Shown: positions 9,583 through 18,437 of the stretch, one piece after another | How the letters are laid out: each line of letters opens with the position of its first letter | Position numbering within the stretch: position 1 is the first letter of the stretch | Assembly: GCF_007858275.1 (NCBI RefSeq) | Contig: NZ_VFEV01000012.1 | Location: 1-64,000 of the forward strand | DNA from: Pseudomonas proteolytica | GTDB taxonomy: Bacteria > Pseudomonadota > Gammaproteobacteria > Pseudomonadales > Pseudomonadaceae | Reading direction: 5' to 3' | DNA: 64,000 nt | Notes under the pieces: generated by a model | The model's database searches: none | The model's input: only the letters and a program-made list of their open reading frames with translations | Told to the model about the DNA's origin: nothing | Translations under genes and position numbers: made by a program

Positions 9583-10062
9583 GCGCTGTAGGGGGGGCGC
9601 GACGCCAGAACCTTATTGCTCGGTGTGTCTGGGGTAGCTGGGGTGGGTTTTTTGGGGCTGCTGCGCAGCCCAGCGCGGGCAAGCCCGCTCGCCACAACAA
9701 GCCCGCTTGCCACGACGGGCGCTCTGGCCGCAGTCGGGGGCTGGCGCGGTAAATGTGGAGAGGGGGCTTGTCCCCCGTTGGGTGGCGAAGCCGCCCCAAA
9801 GCCTGCTTGCGCGGTGTGTCTGGGGTAGCTGGGGTGGGTTTGTTGGGGCTGCTGCGCAGCCCAGCGCGGGCAAGCCCGCTCGCCACAACAAGCCCGGTTG
9901 CCATGACGAGCCCAGTTGCCATGACGGGCGCTCTGGCCGCAGTCGGGGGGCTGGCGCGGTAAATGTGGAGAGGGGGGGCCCCCGTTGGGTGGCGAAGCCG
10001 CCCCAAAACCTGCTTGCTCAATGCCCCTGGAGTCACTGGGCTGATAGCCCGTTCACCATGAT
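9583..10062. repeat. Composite REP cluster, three units, other side of RAYT
   Basis: Three further copies of the composite unit. Cores lie near 9655-9694 and 9845-9885; a third truncated copy starts with the GGGTGGCGAAGCCGCCCC palindrome at 9987 and decays after about 10060. The piece GGGGGCTTGTCCCCC precedes the palindrome in the middle copy, and a shortened version precedes the last one. Units are separated by the CGGGCGCTCTGGCCGCAGTC segment also found at 8785-8804. Together with the cluster at 8663-9003 they frame the RAYT gene symmetrically. Confidence 0.9.
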
Positions 10063-10431
10063 GGGCGCTGGCCTGGAATAGCTGGTTTAGAGCCTTTAAG
10101 GCAGGTATATCCGCCAAAGGTAGGGGCATGACGGCGCACCCGCCCTGTGCAATACTCGCCGGCGTTTATTGAAGGCGATTCCTACAGGTCTCAGGGAATG
10201 CTCCTCTGTCGAGCCGGCGTTTTCCGGGACTTATCGCTGAACTTTGCTGCTTATTGAGTGAAAAGCCCTACTTGCGGCTTTTTATACTGCACCGCCGCCA
10301 AGCTGGCCGGTTTAACCGGGTCAGACGGGCTTGTCCAAAAGGCGAGCCTGGTACGACATCCTTATGGCGACCCGCCGTGAGGATGGACACTGGGTGGTTC
10401 CTATCCAATAACAAGATGAGGTTGTACCCCT
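10063..10431. other. Leader/promoter region of the amino acid permease
   Basis: No gene is supported in this 369-nt gap. It holds a weak AAAAGCC/GGCTTTT stem-loop at 10261-10283 and a long hairpin at 10357-10385, reported separately. The Shine-Dalgarno-like GATGAGG lies at 10415-10421, before the ATG at 10432. It begins where the REP cluster ends and therefore probably contains the permease promoter, which I could not pin to specific bases. Confidence 0.5.
10357..10385 (+). promoter_or_regulatory. Stable hairpin in permease 5' leader
   Basis: CATCCTTATGGCG pairs with CGCCGTGAGGATG across an ACC loop, giving a 13-bp stem with two G-U wobbles. It ends 46 nt before the permease start. No T-run follows, so it is not a standard terminator. 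A role in mRNA stability or translational control is inference. Confidence 0.5.
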
Positions 10432-11847
10432 ATGCCCGTTGGCAATCACCTGCCCCACGGCGAGACCGCTTCCGGCGGCCCGCTCAAACGTGAACTGGGC
10501 GAACGGCATATTCGCCTGATGGCGCTTGGCGCCTGTATCGGTGTCGGTCTGTTCCTGGGTTCGGCCAAGGCCATTGAAATGGCCGGCCCGGCAATCATGC
10601 TGTCGTACATCATCGGCGGCCTGGCGATCCTGGTGATCATGCGTGCCCTCGGCGAAATGGCGGTGCATAACCCCGTCGCCGGTTCGTTCAGCCGTTATGC
10701 CCAGGATTACCTCGGCCCGTTGGCGGGCTTTCTCACTGGCTGGAACTATTGGTTCCTGTGGCTGGTGACCTGTGTGGCCGAAATCACCGCCGTCGCCGTG
10801 TACATGGGCGTCTGGTTCCCCGATACGCCCCGCTGGATCTGGGCCCTGGCGGCCCTGGTGAGCATGGGCACGATCAACCTGATCGCCGTGAAGGCGTTCG
10901 GTGAGTTCGAGTTCTGGTTCGCCCTGATCAAGATCGTCACCATCATCGCCATGGTCATCGGCGGCGTCGGTATCATCGCCTTTGGCTTCGGCAACGACGG
11001 TGTGGCGCTGGGCATTTCCAACCTGTGGGCCCACGGCGGCTTCCTGCCCAATGGTGTGCAGGGCGTGTTGATGTCGTTGCAGATGGTGATGTTCGCCTAC
11101 CTCGGCGTGGAGATGATCGGCCTGACCGCCGGCGAAGCGAAGAACCCGCAGAAGACTATCCCGAACGCCATCGGCTCGGTGTTCTGGCGGATTCTGCTGT
11201 TCTACGTCGGTGCGTTGTTCGTGATTCTGTCGATCTACCCGTGGAACGAAATCGGCACCCAGGGCAGCCCGTTTGTCATGACCTTTGAGCGTCTGGGCAT
11301 CAAGACGGCGGCCGGTATCATCAACTTCGTGGTGATTACCGCGGCGCTGTCGTCCTGCAACGGTGGGATCTTCAGCACCGGGCGCATGCTCTACAGCCTG
11401 GCGCAGAACGGCCAGGCCCCAGCGACATTCGGCACCACCTCCAGCAACGGCGTACCGCGTCGTGCGCTGCTGCTGTCGATCTTCGCCTTGCTGCTGGGCG
11501 TACTGCTCAACTACCTGGTGCCTGAAAAGGTGTTTGTGTGGGTGACGTCCATCGCCACCTTCGGCGCGATCTGGACGTGGGTGATGATCCTCCTGGCGCA
11601 GCTCAAGTTCCGTAAGAGCCTGAGCCCCGCCGAGAACAAGGCGTTGAAGTACCGCATGTGGTTGTACCCGGTCAGTTCGTACCTGGCGCTGGCCTTCCTG
11701 GTGTTGGTGGTGGGCCTGATGGCGTACTTCCCCGATACCCGCATTGCGTTGTATGTCGGCCCGGCCTTCCTGGTGTTGCTGACCGTGTTGTTCTACACGT
11801 TCAAACTGCAACCGACCCAAGTCAGCGGCTCGCCCCGCTCGGCTTGA
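10432..11847 (+). CDS. Amino acid permease, APC superfamily (ProY/HutT-like)
   Basis: A 471-residue inner-membrane amino acid:proton symporter of the APC/AAT family. The N-terminal cytoplasmic segment LKRELGERHIRLMALG leads into the family signature GVGLFLGSAKAIEMAGPA in the unwound part of helix 1. About twelve hydrophobic segments fill the protein, as expected. Length and sequence are closest to the proline/histidine/aromatic group of permeases (ProY, HutT, AroP), but the substrate cannot be fixed from sequence alone and no catabolic gene adjoins it. Its start has a GATGAGG ribosome site. A strong terminator follows 10 nt after the stop. It is transcribed alone, convergent with the second NEL gene. 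Confidence 0.85.
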   Translation: MPVGNHLPHGETASGGPLKRELGERHIRLMALGACIGVGLFLGSAKAIEMAGPAIMLSYIIGGLAILVIMRALGEMAVHNPVAGSFSRYAQDYLGPLAGFLTGWNYWFLWLVTCVAEITAVAVYMGVWFPDTPRWIWALAALVSMGTINLIAVKAFGEFEFWFALIKIVTIIAMVIGGVGIIAFGFGNDGVALGISNLWAHGGFLPNGVQGVLMSLQMVMFAYLGVEMIGLTAGEAKNPQKTIPNAIGSVFWRILLFYVGALFVILSIYPWNEIGTQGSPFVMTFERLGIKTAAGIINFVVITAALSSCNGGIFSTGRMLYSLAQNGQAPATFGTTSSNGVPRRALLLSIFALLLGVLLNYLVPEKVFVWVTSIATFGAIWTWVMILLAQLKFRKSLSPAENKALKYRMWLYPVSSYLALAFLVLVVGLMAYFPDTRIALYVGPAFLVLLTVLFYTFKLQPTQVSGSPRSA

Positions 11848-11852
11848 TGGAA

Positions 11853-11886
11853 CATGCCCCGGCCCATAAAGCCGGGGCATTTTTTT
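11853..11886 (+). terminator. Rho-independent terminator after the permease
   Basis: GCCCCGGC and GCCGGGGC form an 8-bp GC-only stem around CATAAA, followed by ATTTTTTTA. It lies between the convergent permease and NEL genes; the last bases touch the NEL stop codon, so it may serve only the plus-strand transcript. Confidence 0.9.
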
Positions 11887-14800
11887 ACGTGCGTTGCTGC
11901 GCCGCCTGGGCGGCAATGGTCAGTTGGCGTACCAGGCGATTTTGCTCTGCCTGCTCCAGGTCAATCAGTGACTGACGCCGTTCCAGGTACTCGTCCGAGT
12001 GCCGGTCCGGTATCTCCTGCTCCAGCAACCCTATTCGGTAGCGGATACTGTCCTTGACGGTCGCAAAGGGCTCCGGATAGCACCTGGCCAGATATTCGAT
12101 CCAGAACCCCTCCATCAACAGCCACTCGCGCAGCGCCGGACTTTGCCCGAGCGTTTGCAGTTGCGTGCGCGCGTTATCAATGATGTCTGCGGTCACATAG
12201 TCCTCAACGGTGTACAGCAGCTCCAGTGGGTGAAAGGGCAGCTTGAACTCCGCTGCCAGTTTTTCGCGGAAGTAGATAGTGACCTCGGCGGGATCGACTG
12301 CCTGGCGGGCTACTTCCCGATCATGAATGAACTTGTCGGAAATATAGTCCAGCTGGTTGAGGTAGAAGCGCCCGGTAGACAGCGCGATCAGCGCGCGATC
12401 ACTGGCTTGGCTGGAGCTTTGCAGCTTGGCCAGGTGGACCTGGTGCTCAAGCTCCATGTTGGTAAAGGCCAGCAGCACACTGTCGCCACAGTTGCCTGAA
12501 CCATAGGTGTTGAGGAACACGTTATTGCGCAATTCGGTGGATTCCCCCATGGCCCGCAGCAAGGTCCACACCCTTTGGGTCAGCGCGTTGCGCGACGCGC
12601 CAGCGGCGATGTACGCATAGGTTTGAGTCAGGTCCGAGAGCACCCGGAAGGCATCATCGGGGCTGGCGCCCTCATGGGCCTTGAGTTGCTCCCACAGCGC
12701 CCTGCAGGCCGGAACCTCGGCAGCGGGTACCCCGCTCAACCATTGGGATACGCCGTCAGTCGCTGGCGGTTGATGCCTGGGGCCAAGTACACCGCCCAGC
12801 CGCACGCCCGTGTTGCGTCGGTACTCTTCGATACGCTCCAGGGTGGCCGGCGAGAGGGGGTTGTCGTGCAGCAGGACATTGCGGCGGGGCAAGCCGATGC
12901 GTTCCTGGGTGAATACCGCTTCAGGGATCTCGCTGATGGCGTTCTCCTGCAGGTGCAAATCCTCCAGGCGGGCGAGCGTCTCCGCTCCGATGGGCCATTG
13001 GGTCAATCCGGTATTCACCAGTTGCAGCCGGTGCAACTGGCTCATGGCGCTCACATCCGGGGTCACGCCAAGATGGGGGTTGTTGTCCATAATCAACTCG
13101 CGCAGGTTGACCATGGAGGCCAGGCGCTGGGCCGAAGCCTCGGTGAGTCGGATGTCGTTGTCACTGAGGTTCAAGTGTGTGAGCTGAGCCATGTCAGTGA
13201 TGGCGCTGGGTAACTCGGTCACCATGCAATCCAGATGCAGCCCTCGCAACCCGGCGAACTTGCTGAGGAAGTCACTGGCCGTTTGAGGAAAGTGATTGCC
13301 CGCGATTTTCAGGAAGTCGATGTGCGCAAAACCCTGGGTGCCGCTGATGAAGTCGGCAGGGGGCAGGTTGCCGTCATCCAGTTGCAGCTCGACGAATTGG
13401 GCGTCCACGATCCCCGCCAGATACAGCGAGCGATTTTCCCGGCGCCACGCTGAGCACAACTGCTGGGCAATGTAGCGGCGGTTGCCCAGGCTCATCCCCA
13501 GTGGGTCGTGCAGGTGTTCGTCCTCGCTTACGGGCGTGTCGGCCCAGCGTGACAGTGCCGTTTCCATCGCTTGGTATTCGGTACGCCGCCGCTCTATTTC
13601 AATCAGCGCCGCCGGCTCGCTCAGGTTCAGCGATTGGATCAGTTGCCGGGCTTGATCGTTGCTCATCCGGGGGTAAAGCTCCTGGACCTTGGTGACCAGG
13701 TCGGGGGAGCGATTGCCACTGAACGGCCAGAACCGGCTCCAGAACGGGTACACCAGGAGTGTGCGCTCACCCCCCATCGGCGGCACCATCCAGGGTTGCA
13801 GGTGTTTGAGGTCCAGCAGGCTTTTGATTGCTACCCGTTGGTTGAGCGCCAGGGTGAAAATCTGTTGGCGCAGCGCGGCAACGCCTGCGTCGTCGGTCAC
13901 CTCCAACGCGATTTTTTCGCTGTCGGACAACGTCGACACAATCACCTCCAGCAAGCGGTCCGACGGTTGCCCCACAAGCTCGCCCGACGCGTCGTAAGCC
14001 TGATAGCCACCTTGGGTCCGGGCGATCTGTCGATGTTGGCTGGCGGCGCGCGGACCTGCGCTTTGCAGCAGGTGCCCCTGGAGATTGGCTTGGTGGATGT
14101 CGATGCGCAGGTCCGCCGGCCAGGTGGGCAGATCCTTGAGCAAATGTGCGGTGATCCGGTCGCTGTCGGCGTTGCTGCACGCGTCGCTGTACAGACCTTC
14201 ATAGGCCCGGTTCAGACGCACGTCATCGGCCGACAGGCGCGCCTGCTCGGCAAGGCGCAGACCGGGGGCTTTCTTTTGTTGCAGTTGCTTGAGTTCCCTG
14301 GGGGTGGCTTGCCCGAGGATCGCCTGGACACTGCTGGTGGGCAATTGTGGATGGTGGGCTTTGAATTGCCGGACCCATTCAGGACTATCGCTTTCGCTGC
14401 GTAGGTAGAGCGAGTTGAGTAATTGCGGCTTTTCCTTTTCGGTGAATTCGACGATCTGTTTCACCAGCTTGAACAAGCGGTCATTGCTGGAGTCTGGCAG
14501 TTCACCGAGCAAGGCCTGGGTCACCTCGTCGTTGGTGATAACGGTGTCCAGCAGCCTGGCGTTTTCATAGTCACTCTTTTTGACCAGCAATACCTTGTCG
14601 TTTGGCAGGTTGCGATCGGGGTACTGCTGGATGACCCGGTTGTCGCTGTCGATTACACGAATGGCGTGACTGTCGGGCCAGTTTGGCAGGCTGGAGAGCA
14701 CCAGCAGTTGCAAGTCCGGGCGGGCGATACGCGAGGTAGGGGTGTTGCCCAGTGCTTCGATGAACTGCAGGATTTCCTGTTCGATCTTCAGGCGTTTGCA

Positions 14801-17800
14801 GGTATCGGCCAGCAATGGGGGGGCGGCAAGCCCTGCATGGTGGATGTGGCGCAGGAGCCTGGGCGGGGTGTTGGTGAGGGCGAGGATATTGACCGACTCG
14901 GCCTGGGTAAAGGAGTAGGGGTGATTGCCCAGGCGGTAGAGCAACTCGTGGTCGTTCCAGCTCATCGGGTTTTCGCTGGCCAGGCGCCAGGCACCTTGGC
15001 CGTTGTGAGACAGGACGGGGGTGTCGACCCCGATTTTCTCGGGGTGGACCAGGCGCCATTTGTACAGGCTTTTGTCAAACACGACCCGGTACAGAGAACC
15101 GAAGAGTGGCAGTAAATGTTGAGCATTCCACTTAAAAATACCCTGGGTGTCCGGTGCCAGGTCGGCGGGCAGCTTCAGGGGCTGTTCGTATTGCATCAGC
15201 GAACCGCTGGCCAGGCTGACATACCCCGCCGGGCTGCGTTGGCTGCTCATGTAGTTGCCCAGCTTGGTGCGCAGGCCCTGAGCGTCGGTGGCGCTGTTCA
15301 TGCCCAGCAACTGACGTTCGTGGGGCTGTAACACCGAACCGATGGCCAGGTAGAAACTGTCCACGGTGGCGGGCACGGGAATCGTACCGCCGTTAGGCAT
15401 GTCGTATGCCTCATAGACGCCGTTGCCGTAATGGCGCAGTTCCACGGTGGGATCCTGTGGCCCGCTTGAAACGTAGGGTTTGGCGATGTCGCCGGCGACC
15501 ACTTCGGTGATGACGAACGGGCGCTTGAGGGTGTTGCGCACCAGCGCCGAGGCGAACTCCCTGGCCCATTGGTCAATGTCGTCACTGTAGGCGCGGGGGT
15601 GGTACAAGCCGTCGATGGCCGCATCGATGCGCAGCGCGGTACGGTGGTTGTCCAACCGCTCATGAAAGGCTGCCGGCAGCGAACCATGCTGCAAGTAAGC
15701 CTGTTGCTGGCGTGGCGTCAGAGGGTGCTCCTGCAACAGGCGTTCCAGATTGGCCGGTGACAAGGGGCGGTTGAGGTCGCGCAGCTTTTTCAGTAAGGGG
15801 GTGACGGTCACCAGGGGCGGCGAAGCCTGGGTGGGAAGAAAACGGCGTACATTCGCCGGGGCAAGCGGCTCGCTTTTTTCGTAACCGGCGTAATTCACCA
15901 GCGCGCTGAACACACTCAGCCGCTCGTCGCTGACCAGGGTCGTGACCTGCTGGCGCAGCCGCGTGATGCGTTGCGCGGTAGTCTGAGCGCCATGGCCTTC
16001 GATGCCCAGGCGCGAGGTGCCAGGTTGCAGCACGATGATCAGGCTCAACAGCGGCTCGTCGGTATTGGAGGGCGGGTGCGCAGCGCCCAGGGCGCTATAG
16101 CGTCCATCATCGCCGCGGACAATATTGATGGTGTGTGCGCCGAGTGGCACGACTTCGGTTTTGCTGAAGCTCTCGATCACTGTGTGCTGGGGGGCGCGGA
16201 TGCTCAAGATGGCGTTGGCGGGCCACTGCGGCAGTTGTGTCAGCAGGCAAAACACCGCGCTGTCACCGTAGGGGGGGAGGTAGCCGGGCTCGTTGAAACG
16301 GTCGATCAGCAGTTGGATCAATTGATCGGCCTGCACACGCCGCACCCCTTCGGTCAGGTTCAACGGCGCCGGCTCCGAGCGCCAGACCTTGTCCAGCGTA
16401 GTACGGGTGGTGGCGGTGCTGCGCAGCATGGTTTGTATCTCTGCTGGCGGTGCCACGGAGGAACCATTGGGCAGCATACGTTGCAGCAACTCGATGTCCG
16501 AGAGGGTGTGGGCGTTGTGCAGGTCGAACACCCACGCTTGTTTCGCTGGGTTAAAAATAATCGGCGGTGTGTAGCCCTCGTTGCGTTGGTGCGTGAGCAC
16601 GTAGCGCATCTGCTGGTCGTCGTGCTTGACCTTGGCCACCAGAAATTGCTCATTCTGGTTCAGCTTGACGTACTGCTCGCCATCGACGTGGTAGATCCCC
16701 AGTGCATCGGGGCTGCGGCCGTCGAGCAGCGCCTGGCGGTCGTGGGCATAGGGCTGTGCGTCTGGTTTCCAGAGGCGCTGGTTGCTGATTTTGCGCGGGT
16801 TGCCGATGTTCTGCATCAGTGTTTGCATGCGCCGGCGCTGCAAGCGGCTGGCGGTTACGGTCAGCCGGCCGCTGACGATCAGGTCGGCCACATCTGTCAG
16901 GCTGCTGGCAAACGCGATGGTTTCGCCTTTTACCGCTTGATCCAGGCCTTGGATCACGCTGTAGGTCAGGCTCCCTAGCATCAGCAGTTGGGTGATACGC
17001 ATCATGCCGGTGATGCCACCGGGTAGAGGCGTCAGGAGCAAGCCGAGAATTTCGCCCTTGATCTCCTGCACCGCGTCCTTGAGGGCTTCCCAGTCGGCTT
17101 CGGCGCGATCAACGGCAAGTGTATCCAGGTCAGTCTTGCAGCGCTGAATCTGTCGGTAAGTCAGGGCCTGCACTAGGCTTACTGGTGGCTTTGACTTGGG
17201 GGTGGCGGTGAAGCGGATGTCGTCAAGGGTGCTGGGCGGGAAGGCTTTGTGAAACCCGTCATACAGGGCTCCCTCCAGCCAACCCAGGTTTTGCGGACGC
17301 GTCTTACGGCTCAACAGTTTGTTGAAGACGGACATGCCTACCAGGGGTAACTGCCGGGAAAACCAGCCCAGATCTTGTTTTTGATGGCTATCGTGCAGTT
17401 GCTGGCGGAACGCCTGTTCGGCGGCGCGTGCGTCGGGGTGATGGCGCAGCGCGCCCCCTGGGCGGAATGGAAAGTACGACAACACACCCAGGGCCGCGAC
17501 ACGAATCAGTAGCAGGGGCACTGAAATGATGTTTTCCCAGGGGACGAAGGGAACGGCCACCACTAAGGTTACGCCCGAGGTCAGGCCTAGTGTTTCAATC
17601 TCCGGTTGAGCACCGGTGTTCTCAATCGCCGCGTTCAGCGTGTTGTACATTTCACGGGTAAGACCGCTCTGGGCCCGGTTGCGCCAGGCATCCAGCACGT
17701 CGAACTGCAGGAGCGTGCGTGCTGAAGTGCCTATCAGGCGACGAAGCAGGCCATTCTCGCCCAAGGTGGCGTTGATCCGGGTTTTCAGCTGGCCGCCCAG

Positions 17801-18367
17801 GTCCAGTTCGCGCACCACGTCGATAAACGCCTGCGCCGAGAGGCTGCGGTCATCGCCAGGACCAATCACTTTGCTGGCTTGGACCAGGCTGTAGCCAGAC
17901 TCGGTAATCCTGCCGTGGGTAAAGCCAAAGTTGACGCAGGCCGCCTCCCATAAGGTCATGCTTTTAACGTGGTCGATGTAGTCCCAGTCTTGCGTGTAGG
18001 AGCGGCGGCGAAAGCGTGTGCGTTCGCCGCGTTTGGGCTCCCACGGGAAAGGCTTTTCGACTTTTTCCCGGTAGGTGGTATCGAAGTGGAAGGCTTCGGG
18101 ATCGCGCCCGCCAATCCGGCTGCGCAGCTGGGCCAGGCCTTCGGTCTTGAAGGCCTGGACCAGGCGGTCCTTTTCGGTTTCGACTGCGGACAGGGCCGTC
18201 AGGGCCTCACGCTGCAGTTGCACATAGCGCTTTTGTTCATCGAGCGTGAGGCCGCTCAAGGCTTGCGTGAGGTTTTGCCGGATCTGCTCAATGGCCTCTT
18301 GTTGTTCCCAGGAGGTGCTCGATTGCAGGTTGCCGGATAAGCCGTTGAGTAACTCAGAGGTCGGCAT
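11885..18367 (-). CDS. Giant NEL-type E3 ubiquitin ligase-like effector with duplicated DUF6543 modules
   Basis: A protein of about 2160 residues, paralogous to the NEL protein at 217-5307 but some 460 residues longer. Hydrophobic stretches lie near 260-300 and 440-475. The middle carries repeated modules: a Y-x-h-x-HP...W...LLxRL pattern appears near 590 and 1100, and an LPxWP motif appears near 710, 1226 and 1411. Leucine-rich repeats occupy about 1719-1815. The NEL domain follows, with Cys1960 in GSGNCGDS and Asp two residues on. The predicted role is ubiquitin ligation in a host cell (family knowledge); secretion route and target are unknown. I prefer the ATG at 18367, preceded by AAAGG, over an upstream GTG at 18385. 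Frame is open throughout, with no sign of decay. It is monocistronic. Confidence 0.85.
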   Translation of the reverse strand: MPTSELLNGLSGNLQSSTSWEQQEAIEQIRQNLTQALSGLTLDEQKRYVQLQREALTALSAVETEKDRLVQAFKTEGLAQLRSRIGGRDPEAFHFDTTYREKVEKPFPWEPKRGERTRFRRRSYTQDWDYIDHVKSMTLWEAACVNFGFTHGRITESGYSLVQASKVIGPGDDRSLSAQAFIDVVRELDLGGQLKTRINATLGENGLLRRLIGTSARTLLQFDVLDAWRNRAQSGLTREMYNTLNAAIENTGAQPEIETLGLTSGVTLVVAVPFVPWENIISVPLLLIRVAALGVLSYFPFRPGGALRHHPDARAAEQAFRQQLHDSHQKQDLGWFSRQLPLVGMSVFNKLLSRKTRPQNLGWLEGALYDGFHKAFPPSTLDDIRFTATPKSKPPVSLVQALTYRQIQRCKTDLDTLAVDRAEADWEALKDAVQEIKGEILGLLLTPLPGGITGMMRITQLLMLGSLTYSVIQGLDQAVKGETIAFASSLTDVADLIVSGRLTVTASRLQRRRMQTLMQNIGNPRKISNQRLWKPDAQPYAHDRQALLDGRSPDALGIYHVDGEQYVKLNQNEQFLVAKVKHDDQQMRYVLTHQRNEGYTPPIIFNPAKQAWVFDLHNAHTLSDIELLQRMLPNGSSVAPPAEIQTMLRSTATTRTTLDKVWRSEPAPLNLTEGVRRVQADQLIQLLIDRFNEPGYLPPYGDSAVFCLLTQLPQWPANAILSIRAPQHTVIESFSKTEVVPLGAHTINIVRGDDGRYSALGAAHPPSNTDEPLLSLIIVLQPGTSRLGIEGHGAQTTAQRITRLRQQVTTLVSDERLSVFSALVNYAGYEKSEPLAPANVRRFLPTQASPPLVTVTPLLKKLRDLNRPLSPANLERLLQEHPLTPRQQQAYLQHGSLPAAFHERLDNHRTALRIDAAIDGLYHPRAYSDDIDQWAREFASALVRNTLKRPFVITEVVAGDIAKPYVSSGPQDPTVELRHYGNGVYEAYDMPNGGTIPVPATVDSFYLAIGSVLQPHERQLLGMNSATDAQGLRTKLGNYMSSQRSPAGYVSLASGSLMQYEQPLKLPADLAPDTQGIFKWNAQHLLPLFGSLYRVVFDKSLYKWRLVHPEKIGVDTPVLSHNGQGAWRLASENPMSWNDHELLYRLGNHPYSFTQAESVNILALTNTPPRLLRHIHHAGLAAPPLLADTCKRLKIEQEILQFIEALGNTPTSRIARPDLQLLVLSSLPNWPDSHAIRVIDSDNRVIQQYPDRNLPNDKVLLVKKSDYENARLLDTVITNDEVTQALLGELPDSSNDRLFKLVKQIVEFTEKEKPQLLNSLYLRSESDSPEWVRQFKAHHPQLPTSSVQAILGQATPRELKQLQQKKAPGLRLAEQARLSADDVRLNRAYEGLYSDACSNADSDRITAHLLKDLPTWPADLRIDIHQANLQGHLLQSAGPRAASQHRQIARTQGGYQAYDASGELVGQPSDRLLEVIVSTLSDSEKIALEVTDDAGVAALRQQIFTLALNQRVAIKSLLDLKHLQPWMVPPMGGERTLLVYPFWSRFWPFSGNRSPDLVTKVQELYPRMSNDQARQLIQSLNLSEPAALIEIERRRTEYQAMETALSRWADTPVSEDEHLHDPLGMSLGNRRYIAQQLCSAWRRENRSLYLAGIVDAQFVELQLDDGNLPPADFISGTQGFAHIDFLKIAGNHFPQTASDFLSKFAGLRGLHLDCMVTELPSAITDMAQLTHLNLSDNDIRLTEASAQRLASMVNLRELIMDNNPHLGVTPDVSAMSQLHRLQLVNTGLTQWPIGAETLARLEDLHLQENAISEIPEAVFTQERIGLPRRNVLLHDNPLSPATLERIEEYRRNTGVRLGGVLGPRHQPPATDGVSQWLSGVPAAEVPACRALWEQLKAHEGASPDDAFRVLSDLTQTYAYIAAGASRNALTQRVWTLLRAMGESTELRNNVFLNTYGSGNCGDSVLLAFTNMELEHQVHLAKLQSSSQASDRALIALSTGRFYLNQLDYISDKFIHDREVARQAVDPAEVTIYFREKLAAEFKLPFHPLELLYTVEDYVTADIIDNARTQLQTLGQSPALREWLLMEGFWIEYLARCYPEPFATVKDSIRYRIGLLEQEIPDRHSDEYLERRQSLIDLEQAEQNRLVRQLTIAAQAAQQRT

Positions 18368-18437
18368 AAGGGAGTGGCCTTTCACAAATTAAGTGGAAGG
18401 CCGATGTAATCATCGCCGGTGCGTCACCTGGGGCTAA

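Noticed and set aside
9583..10062. Possible CRISPR array
   Set aside because: Repeats are palindromic REP composites of uneven spacing and differing length, with no uniform spacers and no cas genes.
10321..11916. 531-codon minus-strand ORF across the permease gene
   Set aside because: Antisense to a recognisable permease; the translation is a His/Gln/Asp-rich shadow with no conserved feature.
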